Below the pieces are notes generated by a model. The model was given only the letters and a program-made list of their open reading frames with translations, did no database searches and had not been told where the DNA came from. Source: Erodium maritimum (taxonomy: Eukaryota > Streptophyta > Magnoliopsida > Geraniales > Geraniaceae). From it: a stretch of DNA of 64,000 bases. Positions 43,195-54,421 of the stretch are shown one piece after another (the first letter of the stretch is position 1; the number at the start of each line of letters is the position of its first letter). The position numbers and the translations under genes are program-made. The stretch covers positions 82,031,043 through 82,095,042 of the forward strand of contig OY997588.1 of assembly GCA_963921825.1 (NCBI GenBank), written 5' to 3'.

Positions 43195-43229
43195 GGTTTT
43201 GTGACTAAAAGATGTAAATTTTATTAGTA

Positions 43230-43847
43230 TCAAAACTTAACAAAGATGTGCGTCAAAGAACAGACTCCTTGACCACTCAAAAAGAACACAAAGAGAACCG
43301 TCTCAAAGATCTTTTTATCACTATAATTACCATAGATGGTTTTGAAAGAAATTGATGTCGGTATGCCCCGACGGCCGCCATAAAGGCAAGAAGGAAATGT
43401 GGGTGGTGAGAAGACGGTACTAGAAGTCCCGGTCCAATTCATGAGCCAAGGGTGCATCAGCAGAAGGAGGTATAACCTATACCGGGGACCCCTCCAAAGC
43501 CGGTACTTGGTGTCTAACATTCCTCTTGGCGAGGCTGTTTACCATCCCTCACCTGATCATCCCGAGGCACGTCCGTAGTAGGTCGCTTGATCCTGGAAAT
43601 AAAAGGGACGTCACTATCTTCCAAGCCAGCAGCACCGGGCTCCCCTCCCCTCAGATATGGCGTTGGAGCTGTAGGACCCGGTTATCCAAAAGTTGGCCTA
43701 TAACCAATTTCTTCCAGCCCGGGTCAACTCCCTTGACCCTCCGAGCCACTGTGCGGTAGGTACAACACTCGGATACCCTCCTTAGGAACCCTTAGAACTG
43801 GGAGGACCCTTAGATACAACACATGGGGATGGCTCCCAAAGCCCGGA
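43230..43847 (-). pseudogene. LINE-C ORF1 C-terminal region, decayed
   Basis: Minus-strand continuation of ORF1 beyond solo LTR-2. Ser/Pro/Gly-rich coding-like sequence with frame changes; a 96-codon open stretch lies at 43520-43230. No domain is recognised. Likely low-complexity ORF1 tail plus 3' UTR. Confidence 0.35.
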
Positions 43848-44775
43848 TGTAAGACCCGCTCCCGGTCGAACCGACGGCTTTTCAAGCAAGTTTGACTTGC
43901 TACCGAAAAGTCAACCGATGACTCAAGAAGTCACTCGGGACTTTTCCGGAACCCAAACGAATTAGCCATCATCACGGTTGGCTTAAGGGGAGAAATTCCT
44001 TTCGTTTGAGTACAATGTTGGAGAAAGTCAATTTTGGTCAAAACGAGACTTTTTATCGACTAAAAGCATTATTTTATTGTGCTGGAATTTATTTTGGAAA
44101 AGTAAATAACCTATGTGGACACTTGTCCCTTTTTGGTTGAAAGAGAGAAAAGGGAGTAGTCTTAGACCCTTTTACCCTCCCAAAAGCTTCTAAAAGGGAT
44201 TCTAGCTCAAGGGCTTTTGGTCACTGGACACATCTAGGTATTATATGAGATTGGAAAAGCAAATTCAACTCATTCTTTTGGGTGTAGCCGAAAATTGGAG
44301 TAGGAGCAAGAGAGAAGAGCTCCCATGGAGCTTTGAAGAAGAATCAAGGAAGGAGAGGCCACTTGAAGCCTTCCTTTAGCCATCCCTCCTCAAAATCTCT
44401 ACCATCTTCTTCATCTCCATCTTCTAGAGGTAATGGAACTCTCTAGTCCTCATTTCCCTTAATCTCTTTTCATGGGTTTTGGGTGAAATTGCTAGATGTT
44501 GTTGGGTTTGAGTAGAAATGGTGGGAGATGTTGTTGATGAGAAGCTTGGTTGGGTTTTTGTTGAGAAATCATTAGTTTGTTGGAGCTTTTAAGTTGGTTT
44601 TGATTTGATGAATCATTGGAAACTTGTTTGTGTGTTGATTCCTACCATGGGTAGATGAGTATTGAAGGATTTGGACTGTTTTGGGAGTTGGAAGGGGTAA
44701 AATTTGGGGTTTGAAGGTGGTTTTTCGGAGAAAAGGAGCTGGAGGTTGAAGAAGGGCGAAACCGCCCTGGTGCGC

Positions 44776-44913
44776 CACGGATCCGTGACGGATCCCGTGA
44801 CGGGCGACGTCACGGCTCCGTGAGGGAGTCCGTGATGGCACTCGTCACGGCTCCGTGATGGTAACCGTGATGGTTGGCCTCACGGATCCGTGACCAGGTC
44901 CGTGGCAGACCAG
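44776..44913 (+). repeat. Array of palindromic TCACGG(N)TCCGTGA words in solo LTR-2
   Basis: About six degenerate copies of a CACGGNTCCGTG-type palindrome in 140 bp, including CACGGATCCGTGACG at the start and again near the end, and GACGTCAC in the middle. A related cluster is in the leader of the gag-only element (20651-20762). Confidence 0.8.
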
Positions 44914-45143
44914 GGTGGGGGTTTCGTCGAGGGTTTTTCACCTTGGTTGATCTTGGTTTTGAGCTGAACTTTGGAGGGGCTTTGGTGGTCTTACTTGCTG
45001 TTTAAATGGAGTCTAATTAACGTTTCTTTGTGTCCAAGACGTTGGGGATCGAGCTAGAGGAGCGAAGACCACGCCGGGACCCGAGTGAAGAACGGAGTGG
45101 TGACCACCGGGCTTCATCAAAGTGTTGAGAGGAAGACCTTGAG

Positions 45144-46175
45144 GTAGGGAAAGCCTTAACCCCTCGTTTACAATGCTTAGTATGCATGTTAGGCTAATAA
45201 AATTGGAAAGGTCATAGATATGCCTATAGGATGCGAATAACTAGAATAGTTGTCTTTCAATTACTAATAACCAGAATTGTCTAGTGGTGAATGAATAGGA
45301 CGCCAATCACTAGTGTAACTCGATTTCAATACTTGGGAATTGTTTGTCTGGTAGAGGAGCCTTGGCAAAGCCCTCGGATTAGTTGCGTGTTAGGATCACA
45401 TGCTTGGTTGTTGGTTGTTAGTGGATAGGCTAAAGAGTCTAACGGAACTAGTTGAATTGCATGTGTGAATGCTCGTTTAAAGGTTTTATGATTGGTTGAT
45501 TAAACTCCCACTTGACTATTGAATGTATTTGAATGATTACTTGATTTACTTAAATGGTTGCTTGGAACATCGAGTATGACTGGTTGTACCGAGCGGTGCA
45601 ATCAGGTGATCGATGCCCCGTTGGTTCGAGACTGGTAAGTGAACGGTAAGTTGGGATTGTGTGATCGGTGTACTATGATTATGTGATTCGTGTACTGTGT
45701 GTTGTGGTGAATTGGTGATGTGTGAGCTCTGTGTGGCAATGAATTGGTGGTTGTTGGGATTGGATTATTTCGTGTTTCGGTTGAGTGCGTTACTCAATTA
45801 TTAACTGATTATTATTGAATTGCCCAAGTGTATGCTTCCTATGGGAGTAATACCTTGGTTCCCGAGGACATAAAATCCTTTGGAGACGTTTCTGAGAATC
45901 CCGATGTTAAGCGCCCCGAAGGGTTGTTTCCAGTTGCCTCAATGTTATGCGTCTCCTCTGGATTTGAGGGAAAATCCGAGAGGACACATCATATGTGGAT
46001 CGGAGGGTGGAGACTTCATGTGCCACGGCATTGTCTGGTTTACCTTTTACCCGTATTCGTTATGAGCTATCTTGTTGACTTTGCTGTTGATTTATGGAGT
46101 ATAAGGTTCACTTTGTTATGTGTTTTCCTTACTGAGCGTAAGCTCACCCCTGTGAGTTCATTGTTGTGTTTACAG
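45144..46175 (+). other. Candidate leader intron inside solo LTR-2
   Basis: Donor TTGAG/GTAGGGAAA at 45144, acceptor TTGTGTTTACAG/GC ending at 46175; 1032 bp. It is in the same relative place as in the other three LTR types although most of the sequence between has diverged. Confidence 0.45.
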
Positions 46176-46443
46176 GCTTGATTGAGGAGTAGAGGCTCGG
46201 GAGCTTCTCGGTGTGGGTGTCTGTAGAGACTTCGCGTTTATTTCTTTTTGTTTGGAACAGATTTTGTGGAGGATTATTATTACACCCCTGGAGGGTTATT
46301 TATGTTTTAAACTGAATTTTGTGGATTCGAGCTTCTTATTGGAGTTTTCAGGAACTTATTGTTGAATTGTTACCTCTTAAATCACCTATTCCTAGTCACG
46401 CCTTGAGTCCGGACAAGAACCGGATTTGGGGCGTGACACCGGA

Positions 46444-46664
46444 GGTGTTTGCTTCGGTTCCTCCCTATTTGTGGCATATAATTTATTCTGTTTGTCCTTC
46501 TGATATTCCAACATAAAAGTCTCGAACTTCAGGTTGCCTCGGACTTCCATCTTGCAATCTAGCACCACGTGTCCTATCCTCCCGCAGTTATAGCAGAACC
46601 CTGACAGTTTAGTGTAAGTAAGGTCGACCTTGGCCGGATCCGAAAAATCATTAAATCGGAGCAC
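46444..46664 (-). pseudogene. LINE-C ORF1 zinc-knuckle segment
   Basis: Minus strand: LTYTKLSGFCYNCGRIGHVVLDC is the hallmark of plant LINE ORF1 (zf-CCHC_4), CX2CX4HX4C with all ligands present (split here as LTYTKLSG and FCYNCGRIGHVVLDC). A Lys/Gln-rich tail follows. It is cut at 46444 by solo LTR-2. It follows the DUF4283-like segment at 46829-48013 after about 160 bp of frame-broken sequence. Confidence 0.8.
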
Positions 46665-46828
46665 CTACCCTCGACAAAGAGATCGTTCCATGAGATGCCA
46701 GTAGCGGACCCTCACTGTACCACCCCAGCACATCCCCCACTGATCGCATGGCACCGTCACACAAGACCCTAAAGTGTCACCAATGGTACGACACGTCGCT
46801 TGTGTACAAACCAATGAAGGGAAACCCC

Positions 46829-48013
46829 TCACTTGGACCTAGAGCTGTAGGCGATACAGGGCGGGGGGATCCCGAACACAAGGGCTGAGGTCCCCCAACA
46901 ATAAGGGTCGACCATCAAAGCATCAGGGCTCATTGTCCCTGACCCAAGCCTAGCCTCAGCCGTTGCAAAGTAGAAACCGAATAAACCCGGTCCTAGGTCC
47001 TTAACGACCAGTCCATCCGAAGCCTTTCCCCACGCAACAGTGATAACCCTCAAAAGTAACTCATTTCGAGGTGTCTTATCCGACCAGAGCCGCCCTACCA
47101 TTCCCCACTGCTGCCGAGATATAACAGTTGAATTAACCGGAGAATAAGGAACTAATACCTCAACCTCCTCGTCATCCTCTATTAAGCAGGAAGAGACATT
47201 GTCCTGAAGCGTCGACATCGAGACATGAAGCTCCAGATCATCCGATGTTGGCGGAGATGGCATGCCCTCCGAGGCTAGGTCCGGTCTCCCCCGCACCATC
47301 CCCTCCGGGATCATCAGACAAGCCAGGATGAGACAGATTCTATCCCAATTAGGCAAACGTCTCCCTGAACCCAGCATGAGGCGTTCTGGGTTAGGAAGAT
47401 CTGATGGCAGCTTCGCCCGAGGTACGACCCCGGTACCAATCATCGGGGCCTTGCCTCTAGTAGGGTCACGGTAGAAAGTAGGATCCAACTCAAAGGGTGG
47501 AGGTACTGAAACATTGTGGGGAGGGGTTGTAACCGGCAGGAGGACTGAAACCCTAGGCAGCGCCTCAGTTCCTAAGGTTGGCACCGTCACTTTAGGTTTT
47601 GGCGGAGCCGCTCGAGCTCTAATCGGATGGCCCCGGCGCAACTTAGTCGGTGGCATCTGCGTCGTACCAACAACGAACGAGATCACCGCCAAGGATAACG
47701 AAGGCGGCGAGGTTGCAGAGGCCGGATTGGCTAGGGTTTCGCGCGGAGGCGGCGATGTTGTAGAGGCCGGCTTGGTTAGGGTGTCGCTCGGTTCCGTGGT
47801 GGTGAGAAGGGCGGGGACACCAGGCACGATCGAGACTTGTTTGGGTCTCCTTCGCCGGCGGGTCTTAGGCGCCACAGAATGTCCTACATCCACTCCTTCA
47901 GGGGACGCCTTGCGCATGGGTGCCGAGGGGCTCAGGCCGACTATGGCAACAGCAGCGGGAGTCAAGGCGAAGTCCGGGGTCGGAACAGTGAGGGTAGAGG
48001 ATGGAGACACCAT
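46829..48013 (-). pseudogene. LINE-C ORF1, N-terminal and DUF4283-like part
   Basis: 394 open codons from ATG 48013. A long Pro/Ser/Thr/Arg-rich N-terminus (residues 1-270) includes a basic patch KTRRRRRPKQ near 50. A DUF4283-like region then shows VVKDLGPGLFGFYFATAEAR followed by the site where the family has GPW. The frame is lost at 46829, before the knuckle. In intact elements this protein binds RNA; here only the binding module is left and the enzyme ORF is absent. Confidence 0.65.
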
Positions 48014-48110
48014 GGACGCAAAGCGTAGACATAACTAGGGTTTCTCAATGTCCCGAAAGGAAACTTTTTAAGTATATAGTTGTTGAGGAGAAATCAATTA
48101 CAAACCATGT

Positions 48111-48144
48111 CTTAACCTAAAAACTAGAGAACCAATCTAAGCCA
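48111..48144 (+). repeat. Left terminal inverted repeat of copy B
   Basis: cttaacctaaaaactagaga...; pairs with 49365-49398, 33 of 34 positions matching by eye. Confidence 0.9.
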
Positions 48145-48414
48145 TCTATTTTAAGAATGGAGGGATGAGATACAATTGAGTTGTTGACTGCAAAAAAAAC
48201 AGCATTTTTTAGTAAGTGGGAAGGGCTTTTTAGTAAAACTATCATATTTTTTTTACCAATTCACTAATTTAATTTTTCCCAGTTCATTTGAACTCCGATT
48301 GACTTCAAACTTGCGTCATTAGTTTTGTTTTTTCAAGGGCTTTGTATCAAGATCACTCATGAATATACTTTGAAGCACGAAAAAAAAATTATTTCGGGGC
48401 TGGTTTTAAAAAAA

Positions 48415-49075
48415 TATATATACATGGGTAATTTTTATCAACATTTTGCTCTGGTTTTATCAACACTGTTACACTGGTTTTATCAACACTTTGCACTGGG
48501 TTTGTCACCTCATTTCCAAAACTGATCATGATTTTATCACATCATCACGTGCTTTTTATGAACACTAGTTTTATCAACACCAAACACTAGGTTTATCATT
48601 AAATTACGTGTGTTTTATCACCCCCATCACATGTTTTTTTGAAGCACGAAAAAAAGAATTATTTCGGGGCTAATTTAAAATAATTTATATCTGGGTAATT
48701 TTTGTCAACACTGTACATTGGTTTTACCAACACTTTACACTGGTTTTATCAACACTGGACACTAGTTTTATCACCTCATTTTCCAAAAACGAACATGATT
48801 TTTATCACCTCATCACGTGTTTTTATGAACACTAGTTTTATCAACACTAGACACTATGTTTACCATTAAATTACATATGTTTTTATCACCTCATCACATG
48901 TTTTTTTTATCAACGCTAAACTCTAGTTTATCACACTTGTTATCAATACTGAACATGGTTTTTATCACCTCATGTACATGTTTTTATCAACATTTAGCAC
49001 TAGGTAGATACCTCCGATATAAAACATTTATTAGTTAAGATTTATCAACACTCAACATTATTTTTATCACCCTGA
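48415..49075. repeat. Internal ttttatcaacact repeat array of copy B
   Basis: Dozens of 'ttttatcaacact(n)' blocks of about 20 bp, the reverse complement of the gataaa blocks in copy A, with longer-range repetition of 'catgatttttatcacctcatcacgtg'-like segments (about 48528 and 48794). Confidence 0.85.
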
Positions 49076-49364
49076 TATACCTTTTTATTTTCGTGCTTCA
49101 AAATATATTCATGATTGATCTTGATTTAAAGCCCTTGAAAAAATGAAAATATTGGCGCAAGTTTGAAGCTAATCGGAATTTAAACGAATCGGGAAATATT
49201 AAATTAGTGAATTGGTGAAGAAAAAAATGGACATTTGTCCACATGACACCATGCTTTTATAATTATACCCTTGCTTGTGTGAGAAATGATGAAAGTGGCG
49301 TGAATTTGAGTGAAATTGGGGTGATTATGTGACATCATGGTGAATGTTGGATCTTAAGTGTGTG

Positions 49365-49398
49365 TGGCTAAGATTGGTTCTCTAGTTTTTAGGTTAAG
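49365..49398 (-). repeat. Right terminal inverted repeat of copy B
   Basis: tggctaagattggttctcta...; reverse complement of 48111-48144 with one mismatch. Confidence 0.9.
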
Positions 49399-49845
49399 AA
49401 TTGTTTGTACCGATTTCACCTCTATAGTTGTATATTCAAATCAATGGTTGATTCGTCTAAAAAAGGCTGATTTTCATATTTATATATAAATCTGGTGAAA
49501 ATCCGACAAAATCAAGGTGCTTTTTTAGGTCATAAGAATAAGTCAAAAATTACAAGTGGGTGTTTTTTTTATTACATGAGCCCAGTTTGGACCGTCGGCA
49601 TTGTGGTCCCCACGTCAAAGAAGACACGTGTACCAAGTACGAATCTTGAGCAGTGGGACCCGAAACCCTAGGATTTTGAGCAATTTGAGATTTTTTCATA
49701 AAGGCTAATCATCTTCCTACCTCAGTCACTGTGGAGTGACCATTTCATGTCAATTCCATCCCACTCTCCAACACTATACTTTACAAAATACACAAAATAT
49801 AAATGGAAAAATCAAGGGAATGAAACGACATGTCGGCGTTGATCT

Positions 49846-49851
49846 TTTATT
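49846..49851 (-). terminator. Poly(A) signal candidate of the 115-residue gene
   Basis: AATAAA on the minus strand, about 95 bases after the stop codon of the gene at 49946-50293. Positions 49411-49845 beyond it hold no gene that I can support; a G-box-like ACACGTGT lies near 49625. Confidence 0.45.
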
Positions 49852-49945
49852 GACCTTTGCGGTTAAAAATCCACCAACTACAAAACTACCGGCGAATAGC
49901 GGAAAAAAGGTTAGAGAAAAATGAAAGAGTTACATGCGACGTCGT

Positions 49946-50293
49946 TTAGTGGGCGTCGTCTTCCTCGGAAGTGCGATCCGGGAAAGCAGTCTCCACTACG
50001 GCGTCGTTTTCCTCCTGCAAAGCAGTTTCCAGTACGGCGTCGTCAGGTTGTCCGGCGACGTAATCCAAGAGATCTTCCCCGGGTTTGAGGGCGGCGGAGG
50101 GAAGCGGCGAGGTGCGGCCGATGAGGAGGACGGCGGCGAGGAAGAGGGCGGTGGAGAGGAAGAGGGGCCAGAAGTAGGCGAGGAGAGAGAGGAATCTGGG
50201 AGCGAGGAGGATGAGGGAGGAGAGAGAAACGCCCAGAAGGAGAGCGGCGAGGATGTGGTACCTCAACTTTACGAGCTTTTCTGGGATCTCCAT
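49946..50293 (-). CDS. Small plant membrane protein, two TM segments (likely the only host gene)
   Basis: 115 codons from ATG 50293 (G at -3, G at +4) to TAA at 49946-49948, one exon. The N-terminus MEIPEKLVKLRYH is followed by two hydrophobic segments at about residues 13-31 and 36-58, separated by a short APRF turn. The C-terminal half (59-115) is soluble and strongly acidic (PGEDLLDY, EENDAVVETAF, SEEDDAH). No signal peptide cleavage site is obvious; it could be an ER, plastid or plasma-membrane protein. I do not recognise the family and assign no function. Support for a real gene: an undamaged frame, a TATA-like box and pyrimidine-rich leader just upstream, an AATAAA downstream, and local sequence unlike any transposon here. 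The overlapping plus-strand frame (49934-50455) is a low-complexity Gly/Glu shadow. Confidence 0.72.
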   Translation of the reverse strand: MEIPEKLVKLRYHILAALLLGVSLSSLILLAPRFLSLLAYFWPLFLSTALFLAAVLLIGRTSPLPSAALKPGEDLLDYVAGQPDDAVLETALQEENDAVVETAFPDRTSEEDDAH

Positions 50294-50350
50294 GTCTCTG
50301 ATTCCAAATTCGATCTGGGTTTTGGGGGAGAGAGAGAGAAGAGAGGGTTT

Positions 50351-50360
50351 ACTTATAAAT
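50351..50360 (-). promoter_or_regulatory. TATA-like box upstream of the 115-residue gene
   Basis: ATTTATAAGT on the minus strand, about 60 bases before the ATG, followed by a CT-rich leader (ctctcttctctctctccccc). Spacing fits a short 5' UTR. Confidence 0.45.
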
Positions 50361-50460
50361 CATTGTCAGAGATCTGTAGAGAGATTTTTGGTGGTAGTAA
50401 GGTAAGGTCTGTTTGTTTGGCACTCAGTAGTGCTAAAATAAGCTCGCAATGCTGATCCGG

Positions 50461-51758
50461 GATTGTATCCTTTTTCGCTAAAATGCCCTTCTCTCAAGGG
50501 ATTGAATCTTTTTTATTTTTAGATTAGAGAGTAATAACATTTTCACATAAATGCTTTTAATGTTGGATTCTTTATGAAAATTTGTTTAATTTTACAATAA
50601 AAACAATAGAAATATCCAAATTAGTTTGCAAATTCTCAACACAAGAATTAACTTTAAATCATCTAAAACCTTTTCCTAAAAAAATAACGACAAATATGAT
50701 CATTTATAGATCTAAATTATAAATTTGAGATTTTAATTGATATATAGAATTTTAATTTATCAAAACAAAAATCTTTGCGTCTTGATCTTCGAGCGTCATC
50801 GTATTCTTATTTGTGACTTAGATGGGGATTCGTGACTCGACAAATCGAAATGGTACGAGTCACGGTGCACTCTCAGATCGAACGTTAGGGTTGGGAAATA
50901 ATTGTCTCCTCGACTCTTTGAATACAATGGTGATATTCTAGTTGTAGATCCAATGACGGCGATGACTCTGAATGGTATGGGGTGTAAAACAATCTCAAAG
51001 CGAGATGCTTGGAAAGAGTCTACTTCAACCCGAAAGTATCCGAGGAGGTCTTTACAAGAATGAGAAGTATGATCAAAGAGCGGGTCGTTGCTTCTTATCA
51101 GCTTCCCGCGATCATCAAAACGCATATGTGGCGCTTCCGGTCTCTATTTCGTTGATGACCTGCTTCCCAAGCCACATGATAGATGAGCTCTCATATAGTC
51201 GCCCACCAACACCTCAGACTTCCACAATCCACCGGAGAACAGTTTCATAATAGCATTGTCGCTAAGTCCTGCAAAAAAAAAAGATATAAAAAGACGACCA
51301 AATCGACCAGAAATCAAGGGATTTTCCGATGATACACTAATAGGGATGAACATACCATGTATGCTAAAATGAAAGAGGCAAAACAAGCCATAAAAGGTCT
51401 TGAATCAGAGAAGGAAAAGAAGAAAAGCAGTAGCCAGAGGCGGCACAACGACGACTAGGTCTTAAAACTTTTGTCCAAAAAATATATATCGATAAAATAG
51501 GCTAACATAAAAATAAATCTAGATTTGGTTGATTTATTTATATATTTTAATATAAAAAAATTATATATTAATTTAAATGTTACAAATATTTATTTTTAAT
51601 TATTATCTAAAAATACTTTTTTTGTTTTGTTTTCAAGATGGATTTTATTTTAGGTTTGGGAATTATTTTAAAATTGAGTTTTATGTTTACAGTTTGATGG
51701 TAGTTTTGTCCTCCCAAAGAACAAATAATAAATTACTAGATTTGTTAACGCTATAAAG
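50461..51758. other. AT-rich spacer with an unrecognised coding-like relic
   Basis: Mostly AT-rich. On the minus strand 51386-50796 contains two adjacent open stretches (80 and 109 codons) in different frames with varied, protein-like composition (for example RGKLIRSNDPLFDHTS and FRVIAVIGSTTRIS). I do not recognise a family. It may be a fragment of a gene or an old retroelement. Confidence 0.35.
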
Positions 51759-51839
51759 TTTTGAAATGTATTCTTATTTTTTTAAAGCTCTCCACACACC
51801 TCCAAGTGAGGTCTCTCTCTATCCTACTTAGGGTCGTCG

Positions 51840-52718
51840 GTGCCGTCAACCACAACCCTCTTCGACCGTCTTATACCCCTCTCCTCACCATCACCACTCA
51901 CACAATCCTCCTCTCTCCACAGTGTCGCCGTCGCCAACCACACACCCGTCTCTCCTCGGTCCCGCCTCCTCTTCCCCGTGTTCGCTGCCACAGCCGTCTG
52001 CACATGCAGAACCGCCGCCGCCCTTCCTCCATCAATATCGGCCATTTCTACCCGACCGATGCCGGATCTTCCCATCCCTCGTCCCCACGGGCCGGAAATG
52101 GTCCTCCCAAATCAGATCCGACCCCATGCAGAGGTTGTCCATCGCCTCGAAGTCTCCGTACAGCGAGACGACGGCCACGATGCCGTCCCTCCGCCGCTGA
52201 TCGAGCTGGATCCTGTTCTCCCGGTGCACCATCCTCGGTTGTCACCGCGGCCTTTGGATCTGAAAGACAGGCCGGGCGCGCCTTTGACCGTAGGCGTGTC
52301 TCCACCGCCTTCGGCGCCAATCCCACCCTACGCCTGACACAGCTCAACGGAGAGGGAGAATCACAGGGATCTGATATCCCTTCCTCGGCCACCCCCTTCT
52401 CCGGTGGTGACTCGCTATCTCCCGCCGTCGAAGCATATACCGGTCCCAAGGCTGGACTGTCCGGTCGCTGGAAGCCCGCCGGGGTCGTCATCTGAGCTCC
52501 AACCACACCGTATATCCCCGGTCCCGGACTGGGAGGATGAGGACGACGAGGTAGTGGTGTCGGAAGAGGGAGTCCCACTGTTCACCACCGGGTCATACCA
52601 GTTTTCTCTTGCAGCAAAGGTCGCAGGGGATCGGACCTACAACCAGAACATCGTATGTGCGATGATGCTGCGTAAATGGAAGGTGATCGGGATTAAGGTG
52701 GAGTTTATGTCCCCGGAG
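51840..52718 (+). pseudogene. LINE-D ORF1, N-terminal part up to copia-2
   Basis: ATG at 51840. The Pro/Ser-rich N-terminus (about 165 codons) has one in-frame TGA at 52335. The frame continues to an acidic stretch (WEDEDDEVVVSEEG) and the start of a DUF4283-like domain (YQFSLAAKVAGDRTYNQNIV, then MLRKWKVIGIKVEFMSPE). Copia-2 interrupts after a complete codon at 52718 and the same frame resumes at 61185. Confidence 0.75.
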
Positions 52719-54406
52719 TGTTAGTCCTAGTGCCCGTAGTTCAATCCTAAATGTCCAAATGTATATATCATCGTTAGCAATAAAATTAAAGCGGCTTTAT
52801 ATTACTTATGTGTTGGAGTAATATATCGATGTGTGCTCTGATCTATGCCCACCATGCGAATAGAACCATAGATCGAGATAGATCACACTCGATGGGTCCC
52901 TAGTCAACAAAGCTTCACTAGAAGCGACTAATATGAAAGATGGCTCTTTATGACTTACGTTCTGTTAGTCATTGGAATGGGATTCCGGAGTCTGATCATA
53001 GATATCATGTGGGACATGATATTGGACGACCCGCCCTGAATATGTGCCATAGATTAAGTCATGAACATATTCAGTGTTGTAGCTTGTCATGTATCCTTAG
53101 ACCAAGGAGTCTTTGTGATCGCTATGTAGTCAACAACTGAGTTTGACCTGAGCCTAACGTTGTCCGTAACAGGGCTTCCATAACGGTCAGGATTGGCTTG
53201 GGGACGGGCTACATGAGTGACACGAAAGACGGCTAAGGGATTTATCCCTCATACTAAGGTATGGGAAAGATATCGGTTCTCGGCCACTTGATCGAGAGTG
53301 ACTGGAAGAATAGCATGGCCATGCACATGATACTGGGTATCATATCTTCAGTCATCTCACATATCAAGGAACGGTGATTGAGAATAATAAGGATGACGGC
53401 TCTATGCCTTATCTCAATCAGGATATCGGAGATAAAAGGATAATGACAGGGACGACGGAAAGGTTAGAATCGACAGGGTCGATTCGTTATGTAGTGTCAG
53501 GCAATACTAAAGTCTCGTTAGTTGCCACTTAAATAGGATCAAGTAAAATGGGATTTTACGTTGATCTATTGACATGCATAAACCTAAGGGTCACACCGAA
53601 GGATGAAACTCATTGACACATTTATGGAGAATGGCCAAAAGGGAGTTGTCTCGGGACATGACCAAAACTGGGTTTTGGGTCATGTGCCCGTAAGTGAATA
53701 GGACTGTACGGATCGAGACAAGGCTTGGAGTCTTGGGATTGATCGCGTCGGATAATGTTGGACATTTCCGGTATGGAAGGCTTGGAGGCGATGAGCGAAT
53801 CACGGGACCTCATTTGAAATGGCCACGGGCCATGTTCTAAGAGGCCCATGAAAGGCACATGCAACCAAGGCCCATGGAACTAATTAATCAAGTCTTGATT
53901 AATTAGTACTAAGTAAGCAAGACAAGGATTAAGGTGTTGGTGATTCACCACCTAACCCAATCTTGTCTTGCCATACTTTGTCCTATTTACACCTTACTTG
54001 ACACCATACTTGTCCCATGCCTTTAGTTGGACAAGTATGGGTTTTGTTATGTTTAAGTCATCTTTTTTCAACATAACAAACACTAGACAAGAATAGAAAA
54101 CACAACTTCTCTCCCCCTTCCCTTGCAATTTCGGGTTTGGCAAGTTCCCACCTCCATTTTTGTGTTCTTGAGTCCTCAAAGAGAAGAACTACGTGGCTTT
54201 GATTCCCATGTGGATACGTAGGCGTCTTGGAGACTCAAGCCAATCATTCGTTAACCGGTGTTCTTGTTTTGGTAAGAACTAGTGCTGAATTTTTCTCTTG
54301 TTAATCCATTCTTTGTTAGTTGTTTCATGGTTCTAATTGTCTCTTGGTTTTCATTGATTTTCCGCTGCGAGTTGGTTCATCTCCAACCCTACCTCGAGAC
54401 CCAACA
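52719..54406 (+). repeat. Left LTR of copia-2
   Basis: 1688 bp, TGTTAGTCCTAG...GACCCAACA. It carries the same three inverted repeats as copia-1 (palindrome 53879-53907). Confidence 0.95.
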
Positions 54407-54407
54407 G

Positions 54408-54421
54408 TGGTATCAGAGCCG
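54408..54421 (+). promoter_or_regulatory. Primer-binding site of copia-2
   Basis: TGGTATCAGAGCCG, a full match to the initiator-Met tRNA complement at its first 12 bases. A leader of about 1.5 kb like that of copia-1 follows to 55962, with no gene seen. Confidence 0.92.

Larger units (their letters stand above)
43848..46438 (+). mobile_element. Solo LTR-2 (Ty3/gypsy-type), inserted in LINE-C ORF1
   Basis: 2591 bp, TGTAAGACCC...GGGGCGTGACA, with a perfect target duplication CCGGA (43843-43847 and 46439-46443). It is more distant from the other gypsy LTRs but keeps the terminal block, the GTAGGGAAA donor region and a shortened inverted repeat before the acceptor (TGAGC-GTAA-GCTCA, 46133-46146). 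No internal region remains. Confidence 0.92.
43195..48060 (-). mobile_element. LINE-C: ORF1-only non-LTR element (minus strand), interrupted by solo LTR-2
   Basis: Minus-strand ORF1 of the DUF4283 / CCHC type starts at 48013 and continues past solo LTR-2 (43848-46438) to about 43400. No endonuclease or RT follows before unrelated sequence at about 43195. Upstream of the start only about 50 bp separate it from the DNA transposon copy B. Boundaries are approximate and no target duplication could be trusted. Confidence 0.6.
48090..49410. mobile_element. Non-autonomous TIR DNA transposon, copy B
   Basis: Near-complete copy in opposite orientation to copy A. The 34-bp terminal inverted repeats are 48111-48144 and 49365-49398, with one mismatch. 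Homology continues outward about 20 bp ('acaaac', 'gaggagaaatc'), so the true tips are uncertain. Subterminal arms of about 130 bp (48260-48390 and 49080-49215) are also inverted copies. No coding frame. The flanking positions show no clear target duplication. Confidence 0.8.

Noticed and set aside
43186-48099. AAATCAATT at 43186-43194 and 48091-48099 as a 9-bp target duplication of LINE-C.
   Set aside because: The right copy lies inside sequence that also matches the outer part of the DNA transposon terminal repeat in copy A and at the other end of copy B, so the match may be coincidence.
49934-50455. A 173-codon plus-strand frame over the membrane-protein gene.
   Set aside because: Low-complexity Gly/Glu composition antisense to the better minus-strand frame, which has hydrophobic segments, good start context and flanking signals.
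51761-52495. A 244-codon open frame at the start of LINE-D.
   Set aside because: It begins inside the target duplication and is in a different frame from the DUF4283/CCHC protein that continues across copia-2.
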